A stretch of 64,000 bases of DNA from Apostichopus japonicus (GCF_037975245.1 NC_092576.1:26301611-26365610), one strand, 5' to 3'. Numbered from the stretch's first letter, positions 44,578-58,309 are shown. Notes: a model not told the origin generated them from the sequence alone. A program made the numbers and translations.

Positions 44578-44740
44578 GGCCCCGTTCCACAAAGACTAAC
44601 TTACGCATGATCTTAATATCAAACTTAAGTTCGATTCTCATGCGATTGATCGTAGCGTAAGTTCGATCGTTAAGTAGCGTTCCACAAAATCAAACTTACG
44701 CTACGCATGATTTTAATTAATATTTGGTTAGTGGACGAGG
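44578..44740 (+). repeat. Harbinger left terminal and subterminal repeats
   Basis: GGCCCCGTTCCACAAAGA, then repeated ACTTACGCATGATC, CAAACTTAAG and GATCGTAGCGTAAG words, and a second internal GCGTTCCACAAAATC. These are likely transposase and Myb-protein binding sites, by analogy to other Harbinger elements. Confidence 0.75.
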
Positions 44741-46040
44741 CTGCTGTGACCTTTCGTGACCTCAAATCACTTGTGTCTCCGAAGTTTTGACACGGCGAAC
44801 AACATGTCGGCGCATTATATGTCATCAAAATGGTGAGTAAATATCAGATAAATGTGTCAGAATAAACATTTAACCACAATCTTTACAAGAATAACCTTTG
44901 CCATATTTTATTGCACTGGTTCGTTGTGTGTTACGACTCAAAAACATTGAAAGATCCTCCGTAGACCACATTTTATCTGCCAACTTGGTAGTCTTTGCGT
45001 ACGTTAAATTAGTTTAATACAGGCAGTCAGTGTTATATGTAGGCTATGTACTAGAGCCTACAGAAATACCCGGGACAACGTTAGGCCTGCCTACGTCTTT
45101 ACTAAAGTTTAGGCCTAGCAGTAGCACACATTTATATTAGCAAATGACTACTGTATAAAGGATAAACTACATAAGTATACACCTGTACTATTACACGGAC
45201 GACTTAGTACTACAAGACTATACAGTATACTAAGGCCTATAACGGTACTCGGCTAAAGATTAACAGTGGGATCATTGACTGATATTGATAAATTGTCACA
45301 ATTTCGTACAAAGGAACTCTGTATGAAGTCCAGACTAAAGTCTAAAGAGAGAGGTATAGTTATTGCACTTGCACCCCTTATAGGCTTAATTCTGAACAAA
45401 AGTGAAAGTCACCTTGCTTCCAACTAAGGCCTAGCTAGCCTATTTTTTTTAATGTCCACAAAATAAAAGCAGTAATAGCTTAGGTCTACAGGGCCTAACC
45501 TCCCCACACTAACATCTGATTTGTATACCCTGTGTTTGTTTTGGCTGAACTTGAGCTGACTGGGAGTTTACATCCTTAGAGATGTAAATGATTTATTTTG
45601 GATTGTTTCAGTCTAGGCCTAAAGCATTGTTAAATTGAAAGTCGTCATTTTGAAAGGCAACACTGCAGGTAAACAGGGTTTTTGTTTTTATAGACCTTCC
45701 TTGCTAGGTGCACACAAGGCAAGCAACTTTATCTGCCCACTTAGCCAAGGTCAGAGTAGCTAAGTCGGGCTGGGACTCTACTACAAAAGGGTTATCATAT
45801 TTCAAGTTATTGAGAAGTTATTACAATTGAAGCTGTTCAATGGGATGAGCAGCTGTGTGTGCTGCTTGCCTATAGCCATTGACTGTTGGAAATCAAAATA
45901 GAGTTCATGGGGTTCAGTCTGGTATTGACAAGGCTGGCTCATTCAGTTTAGAGCACAGTGTTCTTGAGTCGTTAATGATAACTTGACAATTTTCACAGTA
46001 ACCGTTTTTTTTCCTAGTCTAACCCAAAAGCAAAACAATG

Positions 46041-47647
46041 AAGAAAGAAGAATTTGTCCCAGCAAGAGATGTTTATTCTTTGCCAGTTTGTCAAAGAAAA
46101 CCGTGACAAATTGTTTGGTCGAGCTGGACATTGCTCACAAAAGGTAAGACTTTTAAAAGCCTAAGCACATCAAACTTAGCATTTGGAAGCTTGTTTTTTC
46201 CAAAGTGAATACAATCAGTACATTTTGCATTTAGTATTGACAGAGTATGAATCAAAGGTGTGATGTTGTCTGAGTAAATTACATAGAATGATTTTCCTAT
46301 TTAAGACAAATGCATGCTTTCATTTTGCGGCAAAAATATGCACTCAGCAGAATTGTGGGACTTGAGAATATGTTGTGTACTGCATATCTGTTGGAATGTC
46401 AATTGTACCGTGTGTGTGTGCGTAATGACACTATTTGAAGTTGAAAACATAGCCAGTAATATCACCTAATGCTCTGTCATAATGTAAACGGATAAAGAGA
46501 GGTAGAATCCTGACATAGCACAAAATGGATATAGGATTTATTCAGAAAATATAAGTATTGAACATTAAATCATGTGTTTAAATTAAATCTGTTAGGAAAA
46601 TATAGCAATATATATATAGGAAAATATTAAAGGAAAATAAAGCAATATATAATTTAGGTGATATTGTAACTAACAGAGTAACTAATTTGTAATGAATGCC
46701 TGAAGCAATATAAAAATTTAGACTTTTCATTCTTTTATGTAGCTGAAGGACATATTGTTGGGCTTTCTGAATTGTGCTTTAACCTCCATGCATATCCAAC
46801 AGGTAGAACACAGAAAAAAAGGCTAATGGGAGAAGGCTGCACATTCCATCAGGGTTGCAGGAGGAGTCTCAGAGAGAAGTGCCTCTGAGCTAAAGAAAAA
46901 GTGGTCAGATCTCAAGATTCTGGCCAAAAAATATCAAAGAGCAAAACATGCAACAGGTAAATAGCAATTATTGGCACATCACATCCATCACGGATTTCTT
47001 GACATATAATGAAATGCAAATTGATAAACATTGTTCATATCATTTTATTTTAGGTGGAGGGCCAGCAGCTGACTACAGCCCTGTTTACGAGGCCGTGTTA
47101 GAGGCAATGGCCCCCCAGGCCAGAGATGGTGTGAATGCTCTGGGGACATCAGAGACAGACCCTTTGACTGCTATGAGCGAGTCATCACAGGTACAATTTA
47201 TATGATATTCATGTTAAAATACCCAATTTAAATTTGAGTACAAGAAGCCTATGGCTTTTGGTGAACTTTAAAGGTCATCTGTGATCACCAGAAGTCAAAT
47301 TGTGAAAGCCTAGAAAACGTAGAGCACTCCAACTTAATATGATACATAATATGTTTTTGGTACCCTTGATGAATATTTTATAATTGATTAATTGTTTTCA
47401 TTTCTTCTATTCACAGGATTCACCTGCACCATCACCAATCAGGCAGTCAACCCTTTCCCCAACAGTTGTCCCTCTTCCCCAGTTGTCCCCAAAATATGAT
47501 AACCAAGTGATACAGACCTCATTACAAGAGGAAATAATCAAAATTGAGAGGGAAAAGCTTGAGCTAGCCAGACAGAATTTGGAAGTGCAAAAAGGCATTC
47601 TTTCGGCACTTCAAATCATCTCAGCAGCCCTTGGTCCTGAAAAGTAA
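46041..47647 (+). pseudogene. Harbinger Myb/SANT-like DNA-binding protein
   Basis: Four exons with GT-AG introns: about 46041-46143 (KKNLSQQEMFILCQFVKENR, DKLFG), 46803-46956 (VSERSASELKKKWSDLKILA, KKYQRAKHATG), 47054-47190 (GGGPAADYSPVYEAVLEAM), 47417-47647 (SPIRQSTLSPTV, then QEEIIKIEREKLELARQNLE and a coiled-coil end GILSALQIISAALGPEK). Exons 1-2 form a Myb/SANT-like DNA-binding domain of the type that partners Harbinger transposases and brings them to the ends. An ATG at 46038 is one frame off, and exon 2 has one in-frame TAA near 46825, so this copy looks slightly damaged, or the first exon differs. Confidence 0.75.
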
Positions 47648-48465
47648 CTTTAAATACATACTTGACCCCCTCCCCCACCCCTTCCTCACTGTTATTTTGT
47701 GTCTAATTAGGTATAATTAATAGTATAATGGTGCTATGCATTACTGTTAAAAAATTGTGTCGCAATCTTTAGTAAACTCCTGGTTGTCAAAACCTTTCAT
47801 TCATGCCAGCTGCCCATGGCTTTAGAAAATTGGCTCACATTAATTAGTGATCCTCCTGTTATAAACAGTGTCATCAAGTAAACTAAACTGGAGAAGATTT
47901 CTGAAGAGGTTCATTCTAGGCCAAAGAAGCCAGTTATACTGTCTCACTGTTATAATTACACAGCCTACACTATAGTGTACTCTTCTACGTGGAATATATT
48001 TATTTACTAAGTAGCTTTATTGCATATACAAGTGAAGGAAGCTAAGGAACTATTATCTTAATTGGCAAACCATCTGAGTGGGAGTTGTAGATAATATTAA
48101 TGATCAAGAATTGTATTATGCCTTTCCAACCATCTTTGAGTTGAATGTCATTTCTGAACCGTCCATTATGTAACAGCACTGTAGGTCAACTTTAGATACT
48201 AATTTTTAGCTTATATACTATCTGCCTTAGATATTAAATTTCTATTGGGTGTACTACTGAAACTAAATTGATGGTCAACATAAATTAAATTCAAAATGCG
48301 ATTTGAAGCTGTTATGTTAGAATGTCAAAACTGCAAGTGGTATTTGATAAATGCAAAATGTTTGATTGACATGACATTCATATTCTTTGCTGACACTATG
48401 TATAGCCAAAACTAATTTGCCTCTTTCAAGGGTAAAAAAGGATAGGGGAAGGGTTAGACCATCAT

Positions 48466-49749
48466 TTAGGTGAAAAAATTAGTACTTATATCTGCCCGGA
48501 CAGCTGCCCCATGGACATTATCAGGTGCTGCACCAGCTTCATCTGGGTCTGGTTGAACCTGTTGGTCATGCTGGGGGTCTAAGTGTGGCTCTTTCAAGTC
48601 CTTACTGATGTTAAAGAGGATACAGCAGGCAACGATAATATCACAAGCTCTTTGAGGTTCTATTGCATGCCATCGCCAAGCAGACATCGAAATTTGTTCT
48701 TGAGCTGGCCGTTGACTTGCTCAATCTTGGCTCGTGTCCTTGTCTGAGCACTGCAATTAAAGAATAATTATAAACTTGAAGACAGCTGTTTATTTCTTTG
48801 TTCACTATTAAGTAATTTATGTCTAGTTTTGTCCGTATGGTGAACTACAATATACAGTCATAACTGATACTATATTGAGTTTCTGATTTGTGTGTGTGCT
48901 TTTTGTACAAATCTAAAGTGATGTATAAATTTAGATAGTCCAATGAGCTGAAATGATACGATACCATACCTCGATATGTATTGGTTTGTACAAGCTTACT
49001 TACTTATTGAATGAGGTCTCTTCGAGTGTGGTTGGGTTCTGAATAGGCGTCATCAACCATGGCTGTAGAGGATAACCAGAGTCCCCGAGAAGTATCCCTT
49101 GAAGTTGGTGGTCCTCAAACTGTCTCCCAACAAGGCTTTCACTCAATATCCTACTGTCATGGGTACTGCCTGGCCATCGTGCTACAACATTGATGATTTT
49201 GTATTTTGCACTACAAATTAGCTGTACATTGATTGCATGTCTACCTTTACGGCTAACAAATACATACTCATCCGGCCCATAGTTCCAACCGTGAATTCCA
49301 ATCAATGTCCCATCTACTGCACCCACAACCTGCGGAAATCCTGCTACCAAAAAAAATCCCTCCCTGGAGTGATTGGGAACTTAATTTCATCATTCCGGAT
49401 TTGAACCAATGCTTTTGTAACCCTCAATGCCCGTGAGGCAGATGACTTGCTGCATCCGTGTACACTCTGCTAAGGCACTTTTCGATCCTGATGCATAAAA
49501 TCTTAGACCAATGAAAACCTGCAAACTGGCTGAGAGCGCCCTACTTCTGTTGGTGGAATGTTCTAACTGGGCCCTTAATCTATTAATTATAGTCATACAG
49601 CCTAGCCTAGTAAACCTATATCTTTGGTACATGTCAACATCATTGTCAAGTTCAAAAGGCTGCCTTCTGTCTCTAAAAATTCTCTCTCTTTGTAGAATCC
49701 GACGATAATTACGTTGTTGACCAGCTTGCCGATACACAAATAACGCCAT
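48466..49749 (-). pseudogene. Harbinger transposase (HARBI1-like DDE nuclease)
   Basis: Starts MALFVYRQAGQQRNYR at 49749. Exon 1 runs to 49004, the intron is 48751-49003 (GTAAGT...GCAG), and exon 2 ends at 48466. Motifs: SKSSASRALRVTKALVQI and RNDEIKFP; VAGFPQVVGAVDGTLIGI (first D); INVQLICSAKYKIINVV; WPGSTHDSRIL (second D); LLGDSGYPLQPWLMTP; exon 2 AKIEQVNGQLKNKFRCL (Glu of the triad region); then QRACDIIVACCILFNIS. Frame changes occur near 49450, at a run of eight A (49347-49354 on +) and near 48690. At least the second is at a homopolymer. The protein would excise and insert the element at CWG/TWA trinucleotides with the Myb-like partner. Confidence 0.88.
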
Positions 49750-49859
49750 TTGTGCACAAGTACATGAAATTCACATTTTATTTCTTCTACATGTACTGTG
49801 TACAGTAAAAACATAACAAATTTAAAACAAGTGTTTACCATAGTAACGTATCATACTTA

Positions 49860-50039
49860 CGATTGATCTGGATCACTACTTAAAGTTACGCATGATCGGA
49901 TCAAACTTAAGCTTGATATCAAGCGTAAGTTTCTTTGTGGAACGGAGATAAGTTTGATATCAAAGTTACGCTCGATCGGCTGACTTACGCACGATCGATC
50001 AAACTTAAGATCAAGCGTAACTCTTTGTGGAACGGGGCC
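49860..50039 (-). repeat. Harbinger right terminal and subterminal repeats
   Basis: Reverse complement of the left end (GGCCCCGTTCCACAAAGAG at the tip), with an internal second CGTTCCACAAAGAAACTTACG copy near 49930-49945 and several CTTAAG, TGATATCA and GATCGATC words. Confidence 0.75.
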
Positions 50040-50737
50040 CAGGTAATATCAAGCCCTCTTTTCAGGTTGAAGGAAGTAAAGCGTCTCTTCTCAATATTCG
50101 CCTGATACGTAATACAATAAACTTTTCTCCGTACATCAATAGTGCTCCTTTTGTGAGAACTGCCCCTTTCAAAGATTTGAAGAAATTTTAAGAAATTTCT
50201 CAAAAAGGGACCATATCATGGTCCGAGTGTCGCCAAGCATATGAAGAATATTTTAATTACAAAATGACATTGACATGAACAGTTTTCATACAGCTAAGAC
50301 ATGATTTTACTTACTGCCCCAACAATGCACCGTCAGCCATGTTCTTTGCTATGCTGAGGGAAATGGGGCAATACCAGGCACATGAATATTACGGTGTCTT
50401 AATAGTAATTTCGGAATTTTGACTTTTTATCTGAAAATGTTACAATTCTTATCCCAAAGAGTCGGGTTTACAAATTGGGAAAGAAGATTGCGTCGTGATA
50501 GATGTAACGAAACATATACTTACTATTAGTTTATTCAACGTCCCTGTTTTCATTGATGATTCTGAACTAACCGACAAATTAACAAAACTTGGCTGCAAAC
50601 TTCGATCTGAATGGACTCATTAATTCTACATTGATTTTCACATCCAAAACGGGAAACGATTTGTGCGGCTTAAATTACTAAGCAAGGTAAAGTGTACCAT
50701 ATGTTGTTGTTATTGGAGGCATTCACAGTGGCCAAAG
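50040..50737. other. Mostly non-coding stretch
   Basis: From about 50470 short coherent pieces such as DDSELTDKLTKLGC and NGKRFVRLKLLSKVK in shifting frames may be the upstream part of the zinc-knuckle gag protein below. The rest shows nothing. Confidence 0.35.
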
Positions 50738-50905
50738 TAGGGTTTGTCACAATTGCTTGGGAGAGGATCATCTAATGAGAAACTGCCCAAACTAAAGATG
50801 TAAACAATGTCATGAGCTGGGACACTCCGAATCAAGATGCCTTACAATAGAGTGCCTTAACTGTCATCGCTTTGGCCACAAAAGACTTTATAGGAAACTT
50901 CCTTT
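50738..50905 (+). pseudogene. Zinc-knuckle gag/ORF1 fragment (third family)
   Basis: In one frame: CHNCLGEDHLMRNC, one stop, CKQCHELGHSESRC, CLNCHRFGHKR. Two and a half CCHC knuckles in a row are typical of retrotransposon gag-like proteins. The sequence is clearly different from the LINE-A and LINE-B knuckles. No polymerase sequence is visible nearby. Stops and lost residues show it is a remnant. Confidence 0.72.
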
Positions 50906-51295
50906 CCCATTGTTCACAATTGGCGATAAAACAAATAAATGAATTAGGTGACGTGAAAACATGTATACAAGGACGTACGCTACTTATACCAGGGATTACG
51001 AAATGGCTGCCATTTAACAATGTTCTTGGAAGTTAACTTGTATTCGACACTTTTCCTGTCTTTCATGTGTATGGCAAGCCATGTGGGACAAACACTGCAT
51101 AATATATCCGCGTATTAATTGGAATTTAAGTGAATTACGTTAAGGATAAAAAACATAATTGATGAAGGTAAGAATTTATGCTGATACATATGAAAGGAGA
51201 AAAGGGTGAATTTCCCCTCTCCCCTCCCCCCAAAAAAAATTTCATGCTCCTGATACGTCATCCCTTGCACAATAGATAAGGTACCAAAAGGGATG
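50906..51295. other. Non-coding stretch
   Basis: No gene recognised; poly-C/A tract near 51220-51238. Confidence 0.4.
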
Positions 51296-51480
51296 ACCAG
51301 AGTGTATGTGTATATGCATAATATCTACAATATATGTATTGATTTATATAATATATCTACATATACATTTTCATTTATACATATATTTCTATTCATATAT
51401 ATATATATCTATAAATGCATACATTTATACATAATTTATATATGTGTGTGTGTGCTTGTTACACATATTCCATATATGTG
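51296..51480. repeat. TA/TATG-rich microsatellite region
   Basis: Degenerate arrays of ATAT, ATACAT and TGTG dinucleotides. Open frames across it are low complexity and not coding. Confidence 0.7.
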
Positions 51481-54400
51481 TGTTTATTTTTTATGGGTAC
51501 CAATGCCGTTTAAGGCACTACTTTCCTTGTGTACTAATCCTTCCTCACTATTAAGTTGCAATGAATCATTCTTGTAGTAAATATTTATGTGCATTAATGT
51601 CTTTGTTATGGTACCACCACAACAAAATAAATGTGTTGGAAACCATGGTTTTTGGTAGATTTTTGAATGGTGTCCCATAATTTTTGCCTCTTTATCTGTG
51701 ACATTTCAACAATTGTTATTAATATGCTGTATTTTATCATAACAGGGTAAATTCGTTGTTTATTTCTTCGAAGTAAATAATAACCTAGAAAACCTTCACG
51801 TTATTGAAAATTTCACTTTAAATTTACGTAGGGAACATCAGTCTTCCACGATGTATATTTGAAAATAAAAGGCATGTACTACATTGTTTTTCTACCTAGG
51901 AGTTAATGATGACAAACAATACTATAAATGAAAACAATGTTACGGTATTGCTGTAAGTGTCTCGAAAATAAACAGGTAAAACTGTTAGTCTTTCATTCTG
52001 TGTCCTAAATATATTTTAAGTTGTTATAAAGTGATCATTATTTACTAAAGCTTTCTATCGTCTGCTAATTCAATGTCCCGGATGTAGATGTGGGAATTCC
52101 CGCGTTTACGTAAACACAAGTGGTAGCAGCCGAAAACAAATCCTGAAGTTTTATTTCGTGTCCTTAAGTTTACGATGTAGCTATTTTAACGTTGTGACAA
52201 CTTTCTGTGGCAGCAAAAACAGGTGAGAATTATTTTTTGGAGCTTAAACTATGGAAAACATTTACATCGAGGTTAATACTGAAGACATTGTATTATAAAA
52301 CATGGAAAACTTACCAAATGGTCTGAAAGCAAGATGTGCCCATGATTTTCACATGGGCTACTTTTGTATTTGTGTAACATATACCGTAAAACCATGAAAA
52401 ACATACATGTTAGAACCAGGAACAAATGTTAATGGGTTGTCAGACCCCTACAAAGAGTCCCTACTCAGTGTCTTTTACCCATGAACTGAGATTATAAAAA
52501 TATAAACATAGATATTACAAAACTAAATAATTAATGATCATATTTATGAGAGGAGATATTCTTTTTAATTTAAGGCTTGCTTTTCTTAATTGCTTCATCT
52601 TTTAGGGTGACAAGCGGTCCAAAGTTGCTAGGCAAGGAAGTGACTGAAACACAATGATACTCCTGTTTTGGTAAGTTTAAAACATTTTGATTTTTATAAA
52701 TTTATAGGACAAGACAAACACCCTCTGTCTTATGTCTGTAGTACAACCTTGCCCACATCCTGTTATGTGACCATAGTTGGTCCTCCACTTTCCCCAAGTT
52801 TCTCTATTCCCACATTCTCTTATGATTCTGTTCTTGTGGATTGAAGGTATATGATTAAGTCAGATTTAAACAGATAAATGGAAGGGCATATCCCAAAAAT
52901 TTTGTAAGCAATACAAGAGATTGTATTTGTTTCCCCGCCTTTCGTTTTCCCTAATACTCATGATTCCGTGTAAAAATTCATGTAAACTTTGATAGTATTT
53001 TTTTTTGGCAGAAGACTGTTGTATTCATGTTAAACATAACACCTACTTTAAATAATGGCCTGCAAACCATTTATCTGCTTGGTCCCATAATAGATGGTGT
53101 TACAGCAGACGTGGAACGAAAAAAATATTAGGGACCCTTTGGCATATTAGCTATCGTTAGAAACATTTTTCTAATTTCTGAAGCCTTTTGAAATAGTTAT
53201 AACATTTGCCAGGTATATAATTGGTTAAGCAAAGAAGTTATTTGGGGGGGGGGGGCTGGCCACTCAATTATTATTATTGAAGATGCCCCCTCCCCTGCTT
53301 CAGCTGTTTTTCTGTTATAAATGCATACTTTCCCTGTGCAATTGTTTTCATTTCATTGTTGGCGTTTCCTTAAATATAAATATGTATCCCATGGGTCAGA
53401 TTCCTAGTAGCTCACATTGTACTATTGCAACCAATAATTCTGTACTCATTTTGTTTCTTTTTAAACCTACAATTGGTAACATGGCAGTATAAAGATTATT
53501 TGGTTAAAATCAAGGAATATTTACAAACTTTATTTCGAGATGGTTATCGTAGGGTAATGTTATACTAGTATAGTAACAGTAGTGATTAGGCACCCAAACT
53601 AGGCCGACATCCCGTTCTTGTACGTGTTTCATGATGGCCGGGTTGTAACTTCTAAGCCACAATTTGGATGGTAACTTCACGATTATTCAACCAAATGCGT
53701 TAGAAAGGCATAAAATGTTTTCTTAAACTAGTAGCTGATCACCCGTCGAACTTTCCTACACAATAGCTCAACCGCTATCGTAGTTTGCGTGCCGTAAAAT
53801 ACACCAAAAACTAAATAAATAATACTACTTGTGTTAAAGACCACTATAGCTGCGCATCGCAGACGAAAAGACTAAGTGAGAGGTTACTTTCTTCGTTGGT
53901 TTTTGCTGACCCTAACCAGAATAAGGCTTCGCTTAATGTCCTTTGTCAATGCATATTTTGGGGTCTTTCTTAGAATATGTACAGAAAATCAAGACTCTCG
54001 GAAATGCTCTGCAAGGCTGGTTATAACATATAATGGATGTTTAGTGCTTTTCAGTTTAATACAAACTGCAATATAACTGCAACTGATCTGCCACTGCATA
54101 TGTATTGCCTACATAAAAGTAAGTGTCAGGACTGCAAGTTTTGTTTGAGAAAAATACTGAAACATAGTCTGTATTCTCCTGCTCATGTACCTTGAGACCA
54201 GTTTATGAAGACTCGTGCCAGCTACCTCATAAATTAGGCTTTACTGCATTTTGTTCTGATAACTGTGAAAGGTGTGATGTATTGCAAAAGTTGTGAAAAA
54301 TTTGGCTGATTCCAAGCTTCAAGCTAGCTGTGTTCAGGCTACAGCTGATAAACCCCAACACTGTAACTTGTTGAATTTTTAAGTAGTACGTTTCAAAGAA

Positions 54401-55165
54401 AGCTTTCCATATTGTAAGAGACTCAGGTCAAGATATGACCTGACAATGAATAATCTCAGTAGTGGATATCATGAAGGTAACAATCTACTGGGAGCTGACT
54501 GTCAAACAGGGAAAAGATAGGCGAATCTGCACGGTAAGGAAGGACTATAGAGTATACATGTGCGGTAAACATACTTTTGGCTAAGGAGTGTATGCAACAT
54601 TTGCTGGACAACAGTTTTATGGTTTCTATGTGCTAATGTTCATGTGTACTTAGTGGTTCAAATTATGTTATGCCATCCATTTTCACAACTTGTCCAAGAC
54701 TTATGGTGATGTATATATTGGTTAATATCAGATTATGAAAAAAAATTATTGGCACATTTTAATTTCTTCCAATTTGTAAGGCACCGAACAGTATACATCT
54801 GTGCAACCTTTTCAATAGCACTGCTGTGAATTACACCAATTTCCAAAAAATATGATTGAAATTGATAATAATGACATGCTACACATACAGTGTAACCTGT
54901 TTTGTACGTGCAGTTGGTTGCCTAACAAAGAAACTATTACCAGGAACTTTACAATACCCCCCCCCCTTTCCCACTCTTCATACTACAGTAATTTTCCTTG
55001 CTAGTGAATTTGTTTCTACTATACTTCTGTTGAAAACATGATCTCACAAAACAAGAACTAACAATTGTCTTCTTAAAATATGTCTTCTTTGCTTGATGTA
55101 CTTAACCTTCTTATCATATTGATGGAACCTATAAGAATAACTATAAATTGAATGTTGCATTACAG
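51481..55165. other. Non-coding stretch upstream of Kolobok-type gene 2
   Basis: A good donor (CAGGTGAGAAT, 52220) and a possible small exon 52607-52671 (acceptor TTTTAG, donor GGTAAGTTT) may be untranslated leader exons of the next gene, but no protein evidence supports it. G-runs near 53245-53253. I could not find a counterpart of the first coding exon of gene 1. Confidence 0.35.
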
Positions 55166-57181
55166 ATGTTCACCTCGTTATATGAGTAGTGTTCACACAC
55201 AGACTGAGTCAGATGACAGCACCCAAGTGTCACAGCCATCTGAAGCTCCTCTTCTTGATATTGGTAAGTGGAATAGTGGCAACTCCTTAATAAGTTTTAA
55301 AATAATTGTTCTTCTCTGGGGATTGAAAATAGCAATTAAACCTTCTTGTTCAAGCTTCTGTATAAGAACTTACACTTTCCTTAACAATAAATTTGTTAAA
55401 CTGAAAATTAATGAGTAGAGCTTCTAAGACCGTTAAAATCAACAATTTAATGCTAGTTCTTGTACTATTTTATTGGACTGTGTCAGTTGAAAATGATATT
55501 ATGCAAGCAATACCACTTTGTTTCTGTGATCAAATCAGTAAGGAATGGACATTTTTCCCTGAATAAGGTGGCTCAAGTCGATCACTGGACCTGTCTCTCT
55601 GCAGGATCTGCATATATATTAAGAATGCCCTAAATACATATAAGGTAGAAGCAGATCGGTGCATTGTGAGAATATTTGAACTATTGAAGACAGTTTATAT
55701 GTAAATAGTGTAGTTAGTGAGAACACCTTAAGCCTTTTATACCAACCTACACAAAAAGTTTCATTTAAGGAAGAAAGAGACAGAGATGGGGGGGGGGGGG
55801 AGTACCTCTGTGAGAGGGAGTTTGCTGGAAACCAAAATAATGGTATACCGGTTCAACTCTCCAACCCACTTGCTTTCATCTCTGTAAGAGTAAATATAAA
55901 GTTTTCTTTTATTTTTAACAAGCACTTTGTAGTTAATTACCATTTTTTACATTCACACAAAGAAAACACTTTCTGGATCGAGCATGGGGGGGGGGGGAGG
56001 GAGGGGTGTATGATATCTTCCATTCATATGTTTTACATTTAGGGTTAAAGGCAATCCAAGTATTCTAGTTAAACTTGTGCACTCACCACACATTTTACCA
56101 CCCATTACCTGGCTGAATTATCAGATTTTCCACAAAAGTAAGCTTGGAGCAAACATTGGTGCCGTAATTGTACCCTGCCAGCAAAATGTTTTGTTTTTCA
56201 TTATAGCTCAGTTCATTGTTAAAATTGGATAAATGAAAGGTTTGCCTTAAACGTGGCTGTGGAGTGCATATGATACTAATTGAGTATAGAGTGTTTAGTG
56301 TTTGTCAAGATATGCTGCTTCCAAAACTAGTAGGAAACAACAAAGCAAATTGCAGGGAAGTGCCTTGTATATTTCTTGTGGAACTGCAATTATGCAGAAA
56401 GTGGTTAACTTATCAATTTTCTTTACAGTTAATTAAATTAGGATACTTGAATTCTAATTTCAAAATACAAAATTTCAGCATTGACATCTACTCCTATAAA
56501 GGGGCATGGCGGTCGCCTTTCCTTCCCATCTACCTCCTTTTGTGATGAGGATCTTCAACCTCTAGACCAAGAGCTTGGAGAAGTTGAAGCCAGTGGAAAC
56601 ATTGACATTATTCAAGCTGGAAAACAGTAAGTACAATTCTATTTTGATACTACAAACATTTGTTGACTGACTGTTAGCAGATTAGGAAAGAAAGGTTTGT
56701 GGTGGGAGAATTTCTTTACAACCATTAAACTTGCAGTGACAACTTGAATATATGTGTATACTGAACAAAAAGATCAAGAGGTAGATGGTGAAACAAACTA
56801 ATACATTGGTTTGAGTTATTCACTTGATTAGCTATCAACAAACTATGCATTAAGGAAGAACCCCTTTGTCTGGTATGGATATAATGAACTAAGACGAAGG
56901 TGTGAACATGAGAGTGCCATGAGAATCACACAGGGAACTAGAAGATAAACATCAAGAGATAAGTAACCCTATACTCCTGTGAAAGCAGCAGAATGTGAGA
57001 TGACTTTTACTTTTACAGTGTTAGCAAAACAGTACAATTTTTGTTACTGTGCATTTTGAGATGTCCACCCAAAAAAAATGCAAACAAAGCAGTGCACAGT
57101 CCTGAGGGAAAGGGAAAGGCTCTTAATTGTTTCAAATGTTTGGCTACAATCTAACACTCATGCACATTGCATAATACCCTT

Positions 57182-57220
57182 ATTATACCAGGGAGTTCCG
57201 TAACAACTCCCGGATTATAC
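57182..57220. repeat. 38-bp palindromic hairpin repeat, copy 2
   Basis: ATTATACCAGGGAGTTCCG then AACTCCCGGATTATAC. Same layout as 37963-38000, with compensating and non-compensating changes. Confidence 0.6.
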
Positions 57221-58309
57221 TCATGTCCAATACTGTACATGTATGTATGTTTTATCATTTGTAAAGCTCTCACTAGCATCTCTCTCTTATGGCATAGCCA
57301 ACTTATTAGCCAAACTGTCTGTGAACACTGGGGAATTTCCCAAACCCCCCACTGTGAAAAATAACAACTGAGAACCTGCTTTAGACTTGTAATGAAAATA
57401 AATCCTATACATGTCCTTGACAAACTGTGCTGTGTAGTAAAGTATCTGCACACTTAGTAGCATATACAGTGCTACACTGCAAAGAGTAGAATTTACCTGA
57501 GGCAATTATCTTCTGTCATTTGCAGTTCATCACATGCATGAAGCTTATGTGTATCATCATGGTACATGTACCAGCATATTAGCTCTGTGCCAAAGCACTC
57601 CGAACTGTAGGACAGTGTTTGATGTCTGTGATGGGGGAGGGGAAATGTGGGGGGAGGAGGGTGAAAAGATCAGTGAATTGTTTGGGAGAATTGGGACCTT
57701 GCTAGTCCATGTGAGTCTACCCGTAGTTGGATAATGATGATGAAACAAATGTTTTCAAGTGTTGTTTAATGTATTGTAATGTTAGTGACATTTCTTGACA
57801 TAGCTACTGATCAATTATAGTTCAATTTAAAAAAAAAATGAAAAAAAAAATTTTTTCAAGGTAGCTTAAACATTATTACATTATGTCCAAAATTAGTTAC
57901 TTAGTGGCACTTGTAAGATGTATCAAAGCAGAAACTGAAGGATCCACATGGAAAAGTTAATTTTTATCATTTACTCAGGACTACAGTGTCAGTTACAATT
58001 GGAAGAAATTACAAAATTTGAAGCATGTTTTGTTATTACGTCCATTAGACCAATGCTCTGTTTGATGATGAATTAAAAATATGTTTACCATTGATATTTA
58101 ACAAACCTATTTTTCAAAGTACAGGGTCATGGAGACCTCAAATATGAGGGATTCTTGTAGGTACCTGTAAAAACAGAAAAACAGTCTACACAACATTGTG
58201 TGTGTCTGCTATTTCCTCCCAAACCAGCTATTGATCTCCCAAATTTACTGAAGCACCCTAGAAAAAGCTGTCCCATGGGTTAAGGCTCCACCAGCTGTAG
58301 GATATATAT

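Larger units (their letters stand above)
44578..50039. mobile_element. PIF/Harbinger transposon, full length (5,462 bp)
   Basis: Terminal inverted repeats start GGCCCCGTTCCACAAAGA at 44578, and the right end at 50039 is its reverse complement. It is flanked by CAG on both sides (44575-44577, 50040-50042), a 3-bp target duplication of the CWG type known for Harbinger. The subterminal 150 bp on each side are packed with TTACGC, GATC and CTTAAG words in both orientations. Inside are the two genes expected of the superfamily: a Myb/SANT-like DNA-binding protein on the + strand (46041-47647) and a HARBI1-like nuclease on the - strand (48466-49749), convergent. Both have a few frame breaks. A spacious non-coding 5' part (44760-46000) has GGCCTA-rich sequence. 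Confidence 0.9.

Noticed and set aside
51293..51577. 94-codon frame over the TA-rich region
   Set aside because: Tyr/Ile-rich translation of a microsatellite.
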